Below the pieces are notes generated by a model. It saw only the letters and a list, made by a program, of their open reading frames with translations. It was not told where the DNA came from and did no database searches. The translations under genes were made by a program, and so were the position numbers. A stretch of 64,000 nucleotides of DNA from Solen grandis (Eukaryota > Mollusca > Bivalvia > Adapedonta > Solenidae): positions 19,582,544-19,646,543 of the forward strand of contig CM037795.1 of the NCBI GenBank assembly GCA_021229015.1, read 5' to 3'. Numbering within the stretch: position 1 is the stretch's first letter; the number at the start of each line of letters is the position of its first letter. Below, piece by piece: positions 10,808 to 23,340 of this stretch.

Positions 10808-11119
10808 TAATATTTTGAACCAATCATATAACGCCAAGGCAGCACCATGATAAACCAAGGAAAGATATGAGGTATTTTGTTAGTTATATAATAGAGTTCC
10901 TTTTTGACAAAATGTGAGTTAAGTAATGTTCATAGGATGAAAAAAATCTGACTTGAATTATAAGAAATATCATACATAATTAATGAATAACTGCATGAAT
11001 TCAGAACAGATAAAAGGAAGGGGAAGGCAAAAGAATTAAATAAATTAAAAAAAATAACCCCTTTAGTCAGAATGTATCTTTTTACACTTAGCTGCAAAAG
11101 AAGGGATAATTTCCCTTTA

Positions 11120-11163
11120 AATTGTGTTTTTTTTTTCTTGGAGGGGGGGGGGGGGGGGGGGGG
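11120..11163. repeat. T-run followed by G-run (about 22 G)
   Basis: A T-run, then 'cttgga', then an uninterrupted G tract ending at 11163 before CCC. The same T-run/G-run arrangement recurs near 19.06, 35.95 and 36.2 kb. The length is unreliable because long homopolymers are hard to sequence. Confidence 0.7.
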
Positions 11164-11950
11164 CCCTTCTCCTTGTCCCCACATAATGCAAGTCAGCTAA
11201 AATTAATTTTTTTAGCAAACACTACCATAAAAAAGAAAGAAAATTAACAAGATAAGCAAACTGTATCACGTGTGACCATACTTTAAAAAAGATATTCGGC
11301 GTAGGATGAAAGAAAAACGAGATTTTCATTCATGCATAAATATACTTTAATTAAGAAACTTATAAATGGAAATATATACAAAACACATTTCAAAGACTCT
11401 AATGTTATGATAGGTTATAAAAGCATTGTTGTAAATAATTGTAAAAAACATGTCTAATTTTGGTAGTGAACAATGATGAATGGCAATGTTTTTAACAAGG
11501 TTTATTTTGCAAATAAGAAAATAGTCTACGAGATGTGTACAACAACAGGAATGAAGCAAAAAAAAAATGCAATTTTAAAATAATGTCTATATATATTAAA
11601 CAAATTTAATATAAATGATAAAATTAAAAATTAAAATATGAAATGATTTGATATAACAAATATTTCAGAGTACCCCAAATTTTAAAAATTATCCTATGAA
11701 CTATAAAAAAATCTATGATAATCCGCTGCATAAAACCTAATTTAGTTCCAGGCTGATCATGTAATGAGCAGTTATCTGCTCGTTGTAGTTAGGACATACA
11801 ATTTTTTCTTCACCTTTATTTTATTTCTTACTGACAAAAGCTTGTTCAGGTCTGATTTTATCAGTTGTAAACTGTATCAAAATAGTTTATACAGGCATAT
11901 ACATTAATGATAAGCACCTTAAAGCATAGATTCATTGATAAAGGAAGTTA
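11164..11950. other. AT-rich intergenic sequence
   Basis: No coding region or named repeat was recognised. Open frames here are short and compositionally AT-driven. Confidence 0.4.
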
Positions 11951-11956
11951 CAATAA

Positions 11957-12175
11957 ACAAGATAGCCATGATGGCCCTGAATGACTCGCCTGGGTATCAC
12001 GGCTACAATTTTATTTTAAATTTTTTTTTTAATATAAAAAATAGACAATAATTCTAGTATAACTTAAAAATATTTTACCCCTGATGCAGTGGTGCGAAAT
12101 TTTATCACCTGAAGTACATGGTTTCATCAATAAACTAATTACCTAAGATCTAGACGACATAGTTTCAAAATAGAA
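11957..12175 (+). mobile_element. 5' fragment of the 'agggccatgatggccct' Helentron-like family (C)
   Basis: It starts 'caagatagccatgatggccctgaa' and follows the 5' region of the elements at 25053 and 60164: 'tcgcctgggta', 'cataacttaa...attttacccctga', 'tggtttcat...'. It is diverged and lacks the tandem core and 3' hairpin, so it is an old truncated copy. Confidence 0.55.
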
Positions 12176-12280
12176 GAATGTGAATGTTTATCCAATATAT
12201 GTCTATGTAAAATAACTGTCCCCTGGGTTGTGGCCGTTTATCTTTCGATATGTTCCATCGCAAATATTATTCTTCCAGTC

Positions 12281-12293
12281 TTCTAGAACATTC
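12281..12293. promoter_or_regulatory. Possible heat-shock element in a locally CpG-rich patch
   Basis: TTC-TA-GAA-CA-TTC at 12281-12293 is a perfect three-module inverted heat-shock factor site. It is followed by a CpG-rich stretch (aacgcgcgcgaaagaccgacgc, about 12301-12322). No open frame or known heat-shock gene follows on either strand nearby, so it may be chance or a remnant promoter. Confidence 0.25.
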
Positions 12294-12984
12294 CGGGGGA
12301 AACGCGCGCGAAAGACCGACGCACAACAAATTTAGTACGCTCTAGAAATAGTTCAGTATTTTTTCTATGAAATATACTTATTTATAGACGGTAATACAAA
12401 AAATTATATCTGTAAATAGGCTTGTTTGATATTTTTTCATATCATTATTGCATATGACAATTATGATATAAAAGCGTTATTAGTTGTTTTGGTTTTGGCG
12501 AATTAATTTTCAATGAGAGCATCTCAGCAGGCTGGAAGAATTCAATATACATAGTAATTAAGGGGTTTCATGTCATAACAAGGTGGATTCTTTTTTGTTG
12601 TTTTAAATCATTTTCACAAAGTAGCATTCCTCAATTGATGGAAAAGGATTGTATTTAACTTACTGAAATCACTTTCATGTTTACATCAAAAAGAAAAGTA
12701 ATAACACCAAGCTGAATGATATATACAAGCTGCACCCCTTATTTACAGTAATTTTATAGTCCATAACGATGCGTTAACCAATAACAGGAGTCCTTTTATT
12801 CAGCTTAGAATTATTTACCGCTGTTAGCGTACATTTGATTGGTTTAAGATGCGAGTTGAAATCGAAATTATACAGCTACGCCGAAAAAAGATACGTTGTG
12901 CTGATGGGGATAAAAGCAACGGAGAATGTAGTTGTTATATTGGGGTTTACCGTCGTTGTGATAGTATTTCAATCATATAGCGAC

Positions 12985-13176
12985 GCCCAGCTAATTACAG
13001 GTGGAGGAAGACCCCGAGTACACAGAGGTACCCGGTTAGAACCACCGACCTACCGCAAGCCAGCTGGAAGGCTTCCTCACATGAAAAATCCGAAGTTCCT
13101 ACCGGGATTCGAACCCACAGCGGTGAGGGACTGAGAGATTTGTAGTCCACGACCGTGACCGCTCGCCCACGACGAA
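12985..13176 (-). mobile_element. tRNA-derived SINE (second family), - orientation
   Basis: On the - strand, 'tgggcgagcggtcacggtcg' resembles an A box and 'gggttcgaatccc' (complement of 13106-13118) is a perfect B box. The body (gtggaggaagacc..., agccagctggaaggc) recurs, diverged, at 62215-62385. The open frame crossing it is not a gene. Confidence 0.65.
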
Positions 13177-13254
13177 GAATGTAGGTCGATTTAATGACGT
13201 GTTTATATAAAGACTAAAGCGATGGAACTGCACATCCACATGAGATCATCAGCT

Positions 13255-13800
13255 GGGTTCCTCCGTCCGTCTACGAGTGTTTCTTTCCTTAAAGCCTAGA
13301 ATTTGAAGAGAAACCTCAGCTTTTCACCTCATTTTGGAAAAGCCACGTCTGTGACCCGCGCTCCTTGCATATGTTGTCAGTTTGAACACATTGCCTTCTT
13401 GAATTCGTGAGCAGACTTGCATCTCTTCTCCCAGTTGGACTGTTAGTTCTGTCATAATGAGGTACTTGGCTGCTGGTGTATGAAGCATTATATACTGCGG
13501 TAGAGTTTTCTGGACAACAGATGGAAATGACATTTCTTGCCCAAGTCTACTGCTAGGGTCAAATTGTTTCTTCTTTTCACGAACTTGATAGGTTGTGGGC
13601 CTATTAGCTAAGGCGCTTCTTTGTTTTTTCCAAGTCAAATATGTTTTCGAGACCCCCGTGGACTTGATCATGACACCAACGAAACCTTTCCCGTGTCAGG
13701 GTTATGATGCAGTATGTTCTAATGTCCTCCCCATCCTCCATAGAGTGGGCAATCAAAGTTGTCTACTAGGTTACAAAGACGGAGATTAGCTTGTGTTGAC
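13255..13800 (-). pseudogene. Frameshifted C-terminal fragment of a retroelement-like polyprotein
   Basis: Three frames read on the - strand give consecutive pieces of one protein type. First, DCPLYGGWG... then TLEHTAS (a degraded Cys/His knuckle before 'LEHxxxxCP'). Second, TRERFRWCHDQVHGGLENIF (the 'GRYRWRHDQVL' block). Third, ANRPTTYQVREKKKQFDPSS, RLGQEMSFPSVVQKTLPQYI, and KYLIMTELTVQLGEEMQVCS (the 'LGQxLxFPxVVQTTLxPDIVLxSxxxKxxxMxELTVPWEE' block). I know this order from multicopy retroelement-like proteins in bivalves and other marine animals. At least two frameshifts and several stops show it is dead. The longest open part is 13324-13671. It abuts the N gap, so more may lie beyond. Function of the family is not established by anything seen here. 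Confidence 0.6.
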
Positions 13801-13900
13801 TGGAGGTCAAAAACTAGCCGAAGCAAAAACTGCACCCAGAGTGGGTTCAGAGCTCCGTATATCAGTCCACAGCAACTTTTTCTCTGGGACAGTCCATCGG

Positions 13901-14000
13901 NNNNNNNNNNNNNNNNNNNNNNNNNNNNNNNNNNNNNNNNNNNNNNNNNNNNNNNNNNNNNNNNNNNNNNNNNNNNNNNNNNNNNNNNNNNNNNNNNNNN
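13901..14000. other. Assembly gap (100 N)
   Basis: Exactly 100 Ns, the usual placeholder for a scaffold gap of unknown size. Any frame crossing it is meaningless. Confidence 0.98.
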
Positions 14001-17000
14001 ATCTTCTTGTCAATGATAACATTCAAACTAAACTTCTCCATTTAATATGAGTGTTAGCTGTAAACAGAATATACCATTCATTTTATAACTTTTACACACA
14101 AATGCTTCATATTTTCAAAAGATAACACATCCTTTCATAATATGAATTAATATCCTCTTTTGTCAGGCTATACATCCTCATATCTTGACAATGAAAGAGA
14201 CCCAAACAAAAATCAATTTTTCCATGAATACTCTACCATCTACCTCAACATTTTACTAATACTTTACATATTTCTTCATTTTTCACCCGGGTCTCAAGAT
14301 TTTCAGGCAGAACTCCAACTAGTTGTCACACTTAACTATCTCCTATATTATCACTCATTGTATCCAATCCATACAAAGCCAGTGAACCTTTTTACAATAC
14401 GACCGCTTTTTTCTATTCCCAAACAATCGGACGACCACTCAAGAAAAGTCTGTAATTAATATTAATAACACTTGTTAACATGGACCTACACACTATGAAA
14501 TATGACTTTCTACACACTCCTATAATAACATAAGAAAAACAAACCTCAAACATTTTCAATGAAACTTTTTTTTTTGCAGATGAAAAACATCTGCAACAAG
14601 AGGATAAATCTCACTTGAATCAGAAGAATGAGATTCTGAAAAATCACAAATGTCAGTCTGTTGTAAGACTATAGATGATAAACTAGAAGAAAAAAAAAAG
14701 TTGATAAAGTAGTACTGTTACCGTAAAATATTCCAAGTTTCATGAAAGTCTGTATACTCCAGAATTTGAACATTTCCACACAACTGACACTCATGCAAAG
14801 ATAAAATGTTCAAAACCTTTCTAAAATCTCGACACAAACTTTTGGCCAAAATTACACTTTAAAGCAACAGCATTAAACCTGAACAGCCTGCAAGTTCATG
14901 TGCAGACTGGGAACAGGCTTTACCTGAATGCATATATGTGTCTCGAGTATGTCTTTAATTTCCTTTATAGAAAGATCAAAATAATTGGAGAAATATAATA
15001 CAACCAAACCATACGTCTGATGATTCATAATTCAGATATCCTTCTTTTCATCGGGTGACCAACATGTTCACCCATCACTGACCAAATGTTGGTGATCTCA
15101 TGACCTGCCCAGGTAAACATTTACTTATGGTAGCCAGGTGTGCTTTGCCTCATATTCTTTCCCAATTTTATTTTTCACCTCAAAATTGATCCCAAACACT
15201 TTATGAACACCCCTCCACAAAGCACTATCTATCCCACAGGTCAGACAGACATACACCTGTTTAGCATCAGTTTCCTATATACCCCACTATATATATGCCC
15301 TATCAATCATCCCTTGGGGAGGGTTACCCAATTTCATTACCCTGCCAATACTTCTCAATCAGGCTGAACAAGGACCATGTGTCCGAGCTAAATTTACCCC
15401 TAATAAAACATCCCAGTTTCCATTTTGATTAACAACTTTCGGAACACCACAGCCAGAAGTAAATAAAAATTAAATCTTAATTAACACAGGGAGTTAAAAG
15501 CAACAACCTTTAATTAACTCAGCTCCCAGGAATAGTTAAATCAAGAATTATCCCACTTACATTAAACTGGACACCCTGAATTTAATCACAATAAAATGAA
15601 ATTTAACACAACCTGTTGTGATAATTAAAGTTCAAAATTCATGTCTTTTTCATTACTATTTACTGTAGAATCATTATTTTTCATCGACATTTCAATTCAT
15701 TAAATCTGTATATATCAAAAGCAATTCCATCATGGGTACTAGAAAATGTGATGTTAACTAAATGACAAGTTTCATGAGGATTAATATTTGCAGATAAAAC
15801 CATCCACATACTCTATGAAAATTAACATATGAGAAAAAACAAGGTTTTTTCTAAGCTTGTTTTTCAGTGCTGTATTGAGAAAAAGAGATGTTTTTAATAC
15901 ATGCAATTTCTAAGCCCCCCCCCCCCTTCTGAATCGCAGCTTTTCTTTAGAAAAATAACATCATAGTTATGTGCAGTAATGCATGTGAAGTGTGCAGTTA
16001 TGCACAATACACGGTCAATTTTATAGTTTATAAAATAGCAGATTTAACCACATAAAATCCATAAATACACTGTAGCGCACAGTCAGAAAAATCCATGTTT
16101 ACAAAACGGAAACATTTTGTAATTTCTGTAAGCACTATTCAGATGACAATTCTTTATTGGAAATATCAGTTTGATAAAATAGCAGACTTTCCAAGAATTT
16201 CACTGATTTACATCAATACAAACTCAGGTAGTTTCTGTAATATAGTATCTTGTCCATAAATATAACTCATTTATAACAAGCAGTCAGCTTCTGTGCTCAA
16301 GTCAAATTCAATTCCATCTAGCGAGAGCTCTAAGATAGCCAAATATTTTTTTGTAATAACCTGACCAATTGCGGAAGCAATTAAATCTCAGTAACCTCTG
16401 GTTACTCTAGCAACCATGGTATCAGTTTTGAAACCCGAGAAAAAGTTAACAACCACTTGCTAAAAATAATCACCTGACAGGGTGTTAAAAGTAATAGCCT
16501 TATTAACCCTGCTGTTTGGGGAGTTAAAGTAACAGCTGATGAGTTCCATTCCCTTACTATCATGCAACTTTCACCACCCCTTAATCTCATCATCTGAACT
16601 CCAACCTTGTTGATTTATGGGCCCATCTGAATTACTGAACCAGGCCATGGTATCAATCCACTTCTTGGTCTTTAGCTTCACCTGGGAAAACCCTGATATT
16701 CAGCTTAATGAGAGATCCCTCTACTTCTACAGTACCCTGGATATTTAGCCTAAAATTAGTGGTCTAATAGACTGGATCAAGTCATTCAAGGCAATTTGAC
16801 CTTACCGTTAGATATCTTAAAGTGCCTGTGATGAATGTCTTTATCATACTGCTGTCATATTGGAATATTACGGCATTCTTGCTTGCATTCCATGGACATT
16901 TGCTTAAATGAACAAAAGAACTAAAAGATGTCTAGCTACTCCTTATACATTGGTGACTAGACTCAGCTGGGTATTTATTTTCTATTCACCAGGGCCTTTA

Positions 17001-18730
17001 TAACTCATCATTTCAGCCAAAATTTGGAATTTGTAACAAATGTAGATAGGACACTGTAATACTAAGGAAAATACAATTTATTACTTTTTATGAAGAAAAA
17101 TAGTGTTTTTTTGTTGTTTTTGTTGTTACTGTTTTTGATTTTTTTTAACAGAAATGCTTTCCCCATAATTTGGGGAAAAAAACTCTTTGGCATTTGGAAT
17201 AAGGCTAAAATATCAACTCTAAATTTGCCTGAAAAACATGACAGTAGCACTGGGACTCCATTTATAACTGAAACAGACCACTCTTCACATTTTGCCATCT
17301 TACTGAAATGATGACTATCAGAAACTTCATACATGAGTATTCCATTCCCTAAGGACCTGATCTATGCACATCTCTATTATAGTGTATCTTGCACTTCAGA
17401 TAGTTAAGGTTTCAGTTCCCATGAAAATTTCCTATTAATATTTATAACAATGAGTCAATATCATATGTATGCACTGCTCTATACATGTTCAAAAATACTT
17501 GCAAAATGTCAGCAAAAAAAAATCCTCAGTAACTGAAATATCAATAGCCTGTGAGAAGGTTATCTCTTAAGTTACTTGATGCATCACATGAATGATTATA
17601 AAACAATCAAATTAATTGCATCTGAAACATTTTTTTTTTTTTCAAAGTTTCAGTGTAGAATCAAGTAAAGATCAGCAAAGCCCGAACGATCATATCTGGT
17701 CCTATATGCATGGCTATTGCAAACTCAATGAAATGCTGCATTCTCTTGTTGCTTCTAGCTATAAGCAAAAGACCCGATAAAGGTGCAAAACAATAGTAAT
17801 TGCTTCTATATATATAATTATGTTGTTTTCATACTTTTAACCATGAAAACCATTGCAATTCAAATAGTGTTAAAATCACTGACGCTCCCTATTTGGCAGT
17901 ATTTGCTTGGAAATACTTTGACTTTCATGCAAGGGGACATAAAAATATACTGCAGTTCACCAATTTCGTTGGGTCTAGGTAGTCATGGGTACTGTACTGT
18001 TCAAGACCAAGTACCGTCAGTACCAAACCATACCGCGAAGGTCCTCTCTTGTTTCAACCTTTACTCAGTCATATTTTAACAACTTAAGTTAGGATTTCAG
18101 GCCATTACATCACTTTAACACCTCTGTTTTCTGCATTATGAGATTTTTAATCATCTTTATCTTCCAGCACACCTTGGCCATTAAACATTTGACAAACACA
18201 AGATTAATTCCTAAATGTTAACCTCTATACTTTTACCATTATTTGTCAGCTAAACACTTCAGAATAAACTGTTTGTTTAATCTTGAGAAATTTCTATCCC
18301 CCAGAGCAAGAGCATCAAGGTAGATCATTTATAACATTACATGCTTGCTGTAGTTTTATCTTGTCATATTCTTAGCACAGGTGTATAGATAAACCCAATA
18401 TACTTCATAGTATCAGCCATCATGTGCAGAAACTGAGCTAGTTTACCAACATTGTTTCAATTTAATGAGATAACAAACTTACAAATTGTGTCCTTTGACT
18501 GTGCAAAATTATTGCAACTGCTTCTATATTTATATATAATGTAATTAACACCTTTTGCACCAAGCCCATAAAATGGTATTTACGATCACCCCAAAGTAAC
18601 TGTAAATATATATGTTAATTATAATACTGGGATATATATAAATTTATTTTTTATTTATTTGATATATTTGCTTTCCTTCTGAAAGAATTTCAGTCATTTC
18701 AGGACAATTTAGTGATCTTGAAAATTGTAT
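14001..18730. other. AT-rich intergenic sequence, no gene recognised
   Basis: I see no splice-supported coding exon on either strand. Features are limited to homopolymer tracts (C11 near 15916-15926, A and T runs near 17092-17150) and short unclassified repeats. Open frames at 17.06-17.33 kb on both strands arise from low-complexity sequence. Confidence 0.4.
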
Positions 18731-18734
18731 GTTG

Positions 18735-18808
18735 CAAACCAGGAATTAAACCGACAACCTTTCATTCCATAATTATGGCATACACTCGATCTAACCTCTC
18801 AGCCACTG
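18735..18808 (-). mobile_element. tRNA-like SINE head fragment
   Basis: On the - strand 'tggctgagaggttagatcgag' is A-box-like and 'ggtttaattcc' B-box-like, spaced as in a tRNA. The body is not clear. Confidence 0.45.
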
Positions 18809-19033
18809 GTCATCAACAAGGTTGATAAGCTGAAGCATTATGTATTTATTCATTTGTATCCTTAGGCCAGTTTTTTCTTTATTTATAGATTTACAGATTT
18901 TTTTTCTATCAGTTGAGGGTAGGAGGAGGGAAAAACAAAAACATTAATGTTGCATTTAAAAGACAGCTCCCAAAATACCTGGAATATGTGGTGGTTTGGG
19001 GTTTTGGCTCAAAAAAAAAAAACATCGAGTTAA

Positions 19034-19047
19034 AAATTTTTTTTTTT

Positions 19048-19078
<31 letters not shown>

Positions 19079-19080
19079 GA
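19034..19080. repeat. T-run/G-run composite tract
   Basis: About 20 T run directly into about 22 G before ACTTGG. The G tract could form quadruplex DNA. Its length is uncertain. Confidence 0.75.
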
Positions 19081-19594
19081 CTTGGAGACGGCTGGTCCGT
19101 AAATCTAAAAATAAAAAAACTCTGGCCTTATTTGTTCATCTAAGGACTGCCCATACAATCATACATGACTTATATATAACAGAAAGACAACTAACCATCA
19201 TGACATGAATACAATGTATACCTTTCTTCCCTTTCTGACACAATCAATTCTCTCTATTAAAATGAAGAGCATGCTTCTGCATATAAATCATTATCATCAT
19301 AAAAAAAAATGACAGCACACACTTATATCCTGATAATAGAATTCAGCAATTACAGCATTTAGAATGTTACATACTGTTATACATAATTCAGTAACTCTGA
19401 AATGAATTGCAATTTGTAAAATAAGCATTTAAATGAGAAAATATACAAAATATGCCTAAGTTATTCTGTTTTCAGTTCTTTTATAGCTCAGTTACTCGGC
19501 TTTTTATTCCAAATGCCTTAAAGTGTATAATATTTCTGAATTTGATCGCGAAAATTCCCAATGAATACTCAGAAAAAAACATTTATATGTCAAA

Positions 19595-19735
19595 CAAGAG
19601 TGTTCTTTGGAACACATGTGTCACCTACCTACTGAAGCTTGACGGAAAAAGTGTGATGGACAGAAGTGTGACGGACAGACAGGCGACGGAAAAGTGATCC
19701 CTATGTGTCACCTCTGCTTACAGGAGGTTACACAA
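19595..19735 (+). mobile_element. Short Helentron-like element with ACGG-type core
   Basis: Left: 'caagagtgttctttggaacac' has a 6-bp hairpin (GTGTTC 19600-19605 / GAACAC 19610-19615), followed by ATGTGTCACCT. The core is 'gacggacagacaggcgacgg'. The right hairpin is GTGTCACCTC (19705-19714) against GAGGTTACAC (19724-19733), one mismatch. It is a 140-bp version of the same design as the large tandem-repeat elements. Confidence 0.55.
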
Positions 19736-20058
19736 AAACTAACAAAGAGAGACCTTTCCACACAGGCAGATTATAGATAGACAGCAACTGCTGAAAAAAC
19801 TGTTCAATATATCTTATGTTTTCATTTCCTAGATTTGCTGTTCTTGACAATTTCCCTCAATTTTTAATATTAGTGGAAAAAAGGCCCAGTGTTATAATGG
19901 AGTGTGTTAAAATGGACAATTCTCCATTTACCTCATGAATATTTATAAACAAATTTCTTGCCTTGATGAATATTCATTTACTAAACTTTTAATGGTATTT
20001 GTAACAATGGATATTTCTCTTCTTTGCAGACTGTGAAAAATCTAGATAACAATATCAT

Positions 20059-20300
20059 TTAACCCTTTCCCTCATAGAGGACACCATGAAAAGACCTATG
20101 CGAACAGCATAAAACCAGATCAGCCTGCCAGTAACTCGCAGGCTGATCAGGTTTTATGCTGTTCGCTGCTCCTCAGTGGTCTGGTAATGAGGATTTTGTA
20201 ATTAAATTTGGTAAGGTTTAACTGTGGTTTTCTGCAGATCAGGCTTTATGTGGTACCTACTGAGTGCGTCAAAATGAGTCTATATGAGGGAAAGGGTTAA
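20059..20300 (+). mobile_element. TTAA-type MITE, copy 3
   Basis: Full length, TTAA at 20059-20062 and 20297-20300, inverted ends intact and full internal palindrome. It abuts a family B repeat at its right edge. Confidence 0.85.
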
Positions 20301-20420
20301 GCAAACAGAGGAGACCCTGATCAGACAGCTTGATTCTGGAAGGAGTTGTCTGGTCTGGGTTTGCTATGTTTGCCATTATAGCATGCATCAAAATGCGTCT
20401 CTATTAGGTAAAGGGTTAAT
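20301..20420 (+). repeat. Interspersed repeat (family B) abutting MITE copy 3
   Basis: 'gcaaacagaggagaccctga' and following recur at 62983-63060, and in reverse complement at 2452 and 58827. It ends 'gtaaagggttaa', resembling the MITE terminus, so the two families may be related or share a TTAA target. Confidence 0.5.
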
Positions 20421-20907
20421 CTTCATACAGGTACATGCAATTGTACATTGTAACTGCTTTGCATGGTCTTATCTTGTCCTTGTTTAATGAATGTGAAATA
20501 GAACACTTTGCGTTCAACAGCTGCCTAAGTAAACATGAGATTGTCAAAGTGTTTTATGGGAATGTCCCCCATTCATTCAAGCCCTATGTATATCTAACTA
20601 CAGTGTCAAATTTCATATGAAACTGATCTATGACATGTTTTTCATCACATATAATTTTTTTATTTGATAATAACTAGGTCAGATCACCTGTTTTACATCC
20701 TTTTAAAGTTTCATAATGATAAAAGCAAGCTTTTATTCAAAGAATTTTTTTTCCCAAATTTGTTTTATTTGGTGATAATAAATGCATTTTAGGGAGATTT
20801 ATGGTTTGAGATATAACTTTGTTGCCAAAGTAACATTATAATGACACATCATAATTAAAAAATTCATTACTAACACACCTGGCTACCATAACTGCAATAA
20901 TTTTTTC

Positions 20908-21148
20908 TTAACCCTTTCCCTCATAGAGGAAACCATGAAAAGACCTATGCGAACAGCATAAAACCAGACCAGCCTGCGAGTAACTCGCAGGCTGATCAGG
21001 TTTTATGCTGTTCGCTGCTCCTCAGTGGTCTGGAAATGAGGATTTTGTAATTAAATTTGGTAAGGTTTAACTGTGGTTTTCTGCAGATCAGGCTTTATGT
21101 GTACCTAATGAGTGTGTCAAAATGAGTCTATATGAGGGAAAGGGTTAA
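20908..21148 (+). mobile_element. TTAA-type MITE, copy 4
   Basis: TTAA at 20908-20911 and 21145-21148, with intact ends. The internal palindrome is 20949-21015 (67 bp), from GCGAACAGCATAAAACC through GCGAGTAACTCGC to GGTTTTATGCTGTTCGC, with one mismatched pair and a shift of a base or two. Confidence 0.87.
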
Positions 21149-23330
21149 AGAAACTGTTCCAATCATCACTATAATAATAAATAGCATAAAATCCAATATT
21201 ACATTAATAAATCACTGTTTTCCAGTATTCCAATTAATATTTCCATAAAAGATATCACAGCATCTGATTTCAGAATAAATACCAAACATTCATGATTGCA
21301 TTTTTTAGAGATGTGATAAGCATTAATCTAGGTATTTAACTGGTAATACAAAACTTCCATCCAATTGAAAATTTCTAATCAAAACTACTTTCAAAATTGG
21401 AAACAAAAAATCCTGAAGTGCACCGTCCATTTTTGGATGTGCACTGGACCTGGAAAAAGACCTTAAAACATTTTATAAATCCTTGACTGTATGAAACCTC
21501 TCAACTCCAATAGCTTATAGCTTTAACCACAAAAAGTCCACTCCAAATATCCAGCATCTTATTCTAAAGAAAGTTTTTGCTACATTTTCTTTCCTGAGCA
21601 CTCAATATACAAATCCTGCAACAAGAATTATATAGAATCTCCAAACATCAACAATTTCATCATGCCAAAAACCCAAACCACACTTTGCTGTATAGATCAA
21701 TATGCATACAGACATCCAGGGAATTATTCCAACCATCACAGCGTTGCAACTATATGATTCAGGACACTACAATTATCCCTTCCATCCATCAAAAATAATC
21801 TGACACCATTACTTTAACCATTATCGATAATCCAGCGAATACGAAACCTCATATATTATCAAATTATTTTTACACTATATTTTCTTGATATGAAAGTTCA
21901 TTAACCCTTGATTTCTCCATACATGGCCAGAAATACTAAATATACTACTACAACCAGAGCAATCCTGACCAGATGGCAAGTAAGACTTGGCCAGGTGACT
22001 AGAAATCATCCTGTGTCTTGCAACTGCCCATCATAACCTGCATGCCCTGGCCAACACTTGTTTATAAAACCTGGTCAAACAAATTTTTTTATTATTCCAG
22101 CTGATTTGGGAATAACGAGATTCCAAAATTGCGTCTTCATGCAGCGAAAGGTTAACTGACCCCATTACTCCCTCAGTGTGACACCCACAATCCAAACACG
22201 ACCTCTTTAATCGCTAATCCATCCTTACTGCAAAGCTTGTCTTCCTTTATTTGCTGGGTTAAGCCCCCCAGAAATCTCCTCTATCATTGCATATATATGA
22301 ACACAAACACTGCAAAATTACACGCACAAATAAAATCAGATCCATTTCGCCAACTTGTTACTAAAGTAACAAGATACATCCTTCTCGTATGTCCTTCAAC
22401 ACTTCAATAAATCCCTTCTTCAGTGTAAAACTACCCCTAGCTTTGTAACATTTGTATCTATTTTTAGATAATAAATCCCAAGGGGTCACGTATGAGTAAG
22501 TAATACCCCTTCTCAACTCCCTTCAAACTGTGACCCTTAACACTGTTCTCCTGTATTATCTATTCAGAACAACACTTCTGAAAAATCTCATGTTCCTCTT
22601 TGTCTCCAAATCAGAAAGATTTTTTTTATCAATTTTCTACCCCTCAACTGGATGTATATATACACTTTTTAAAACCAATCTCTTGCTTTACACTTAAGCA
22701 AGAGTCAACAAAAAAAAAAGATTTTTTTTTGTTAGATGGTTTGCGATAAGGAATTGAAAACTCTCTCATTGAGGACAGTATTCGTTCGACCTTCTCAATA
22801 CTGATAAGGGCACAACAAATCAAGGTGTAGCCGTTATTAGTTTCAATTTAAATTAGTAATAGAGACAGCAAAATTATATCATATAATTCCTGTTTGACCT
22901 CAAGGCGTTCAGTTTTCCACAAACCCTTTACATGCAAGGTTAACAAATTATTGATCTTGAAAAAGATAAGTCAAACTGTACAGCGATTTTGTAAAGATTA
23001 TATGAGTAACAAATGAACATAAAAGAATCTTAGCTATGATATATGTTTTATTTATTTTTATAGTATTTGCATTATGCCAACTCTGAAGGTCAAATTGTGA
23101 AGAAATACAAACTTAAGATGATTTTCTTTCTTATAATTTAAGTCCTAAAGCTTTCATGTGATGATACATCTCTCCCAGCTAATAACCACTTCAAAGCAAT
23201 TTAGGAACAAGTATTAAACTAGATGAGCCTGATGTAGCTCACAAACTTGTCAGGTTTTATAATGTTGCTATTTAAGGTTTATCAATGACCTTTCCAGACC
23301 TTCTTAGTACTGTATGGTACAGTACATTGA
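21149..23330. other. AT-rich intergenic sequence, no gene recognised
   Basis: No coding exon is supported and open frames are short. Scattered poly-T and poly-A runs only. Confidence 0.4.
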
Positions 23331-23340
23331 ATAAGTACAC

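Noticed and set aside
13106..13118. tRNA-like B boxes (also near 2815, 42710, 44070, 63668)
   Set aside because: No complete cloverleaf with a matched acceptor stem. Each belongs to a SINE head.
12835..13134. 99-codon + strand frame
   Set aside because: Its second half is a SINE in reverse orientation and the first half is AT-rich with no similarity I recognise.
13759..14050. Open frames running through the N block
   Set aside because: They exist only because Ns are not stop codons.
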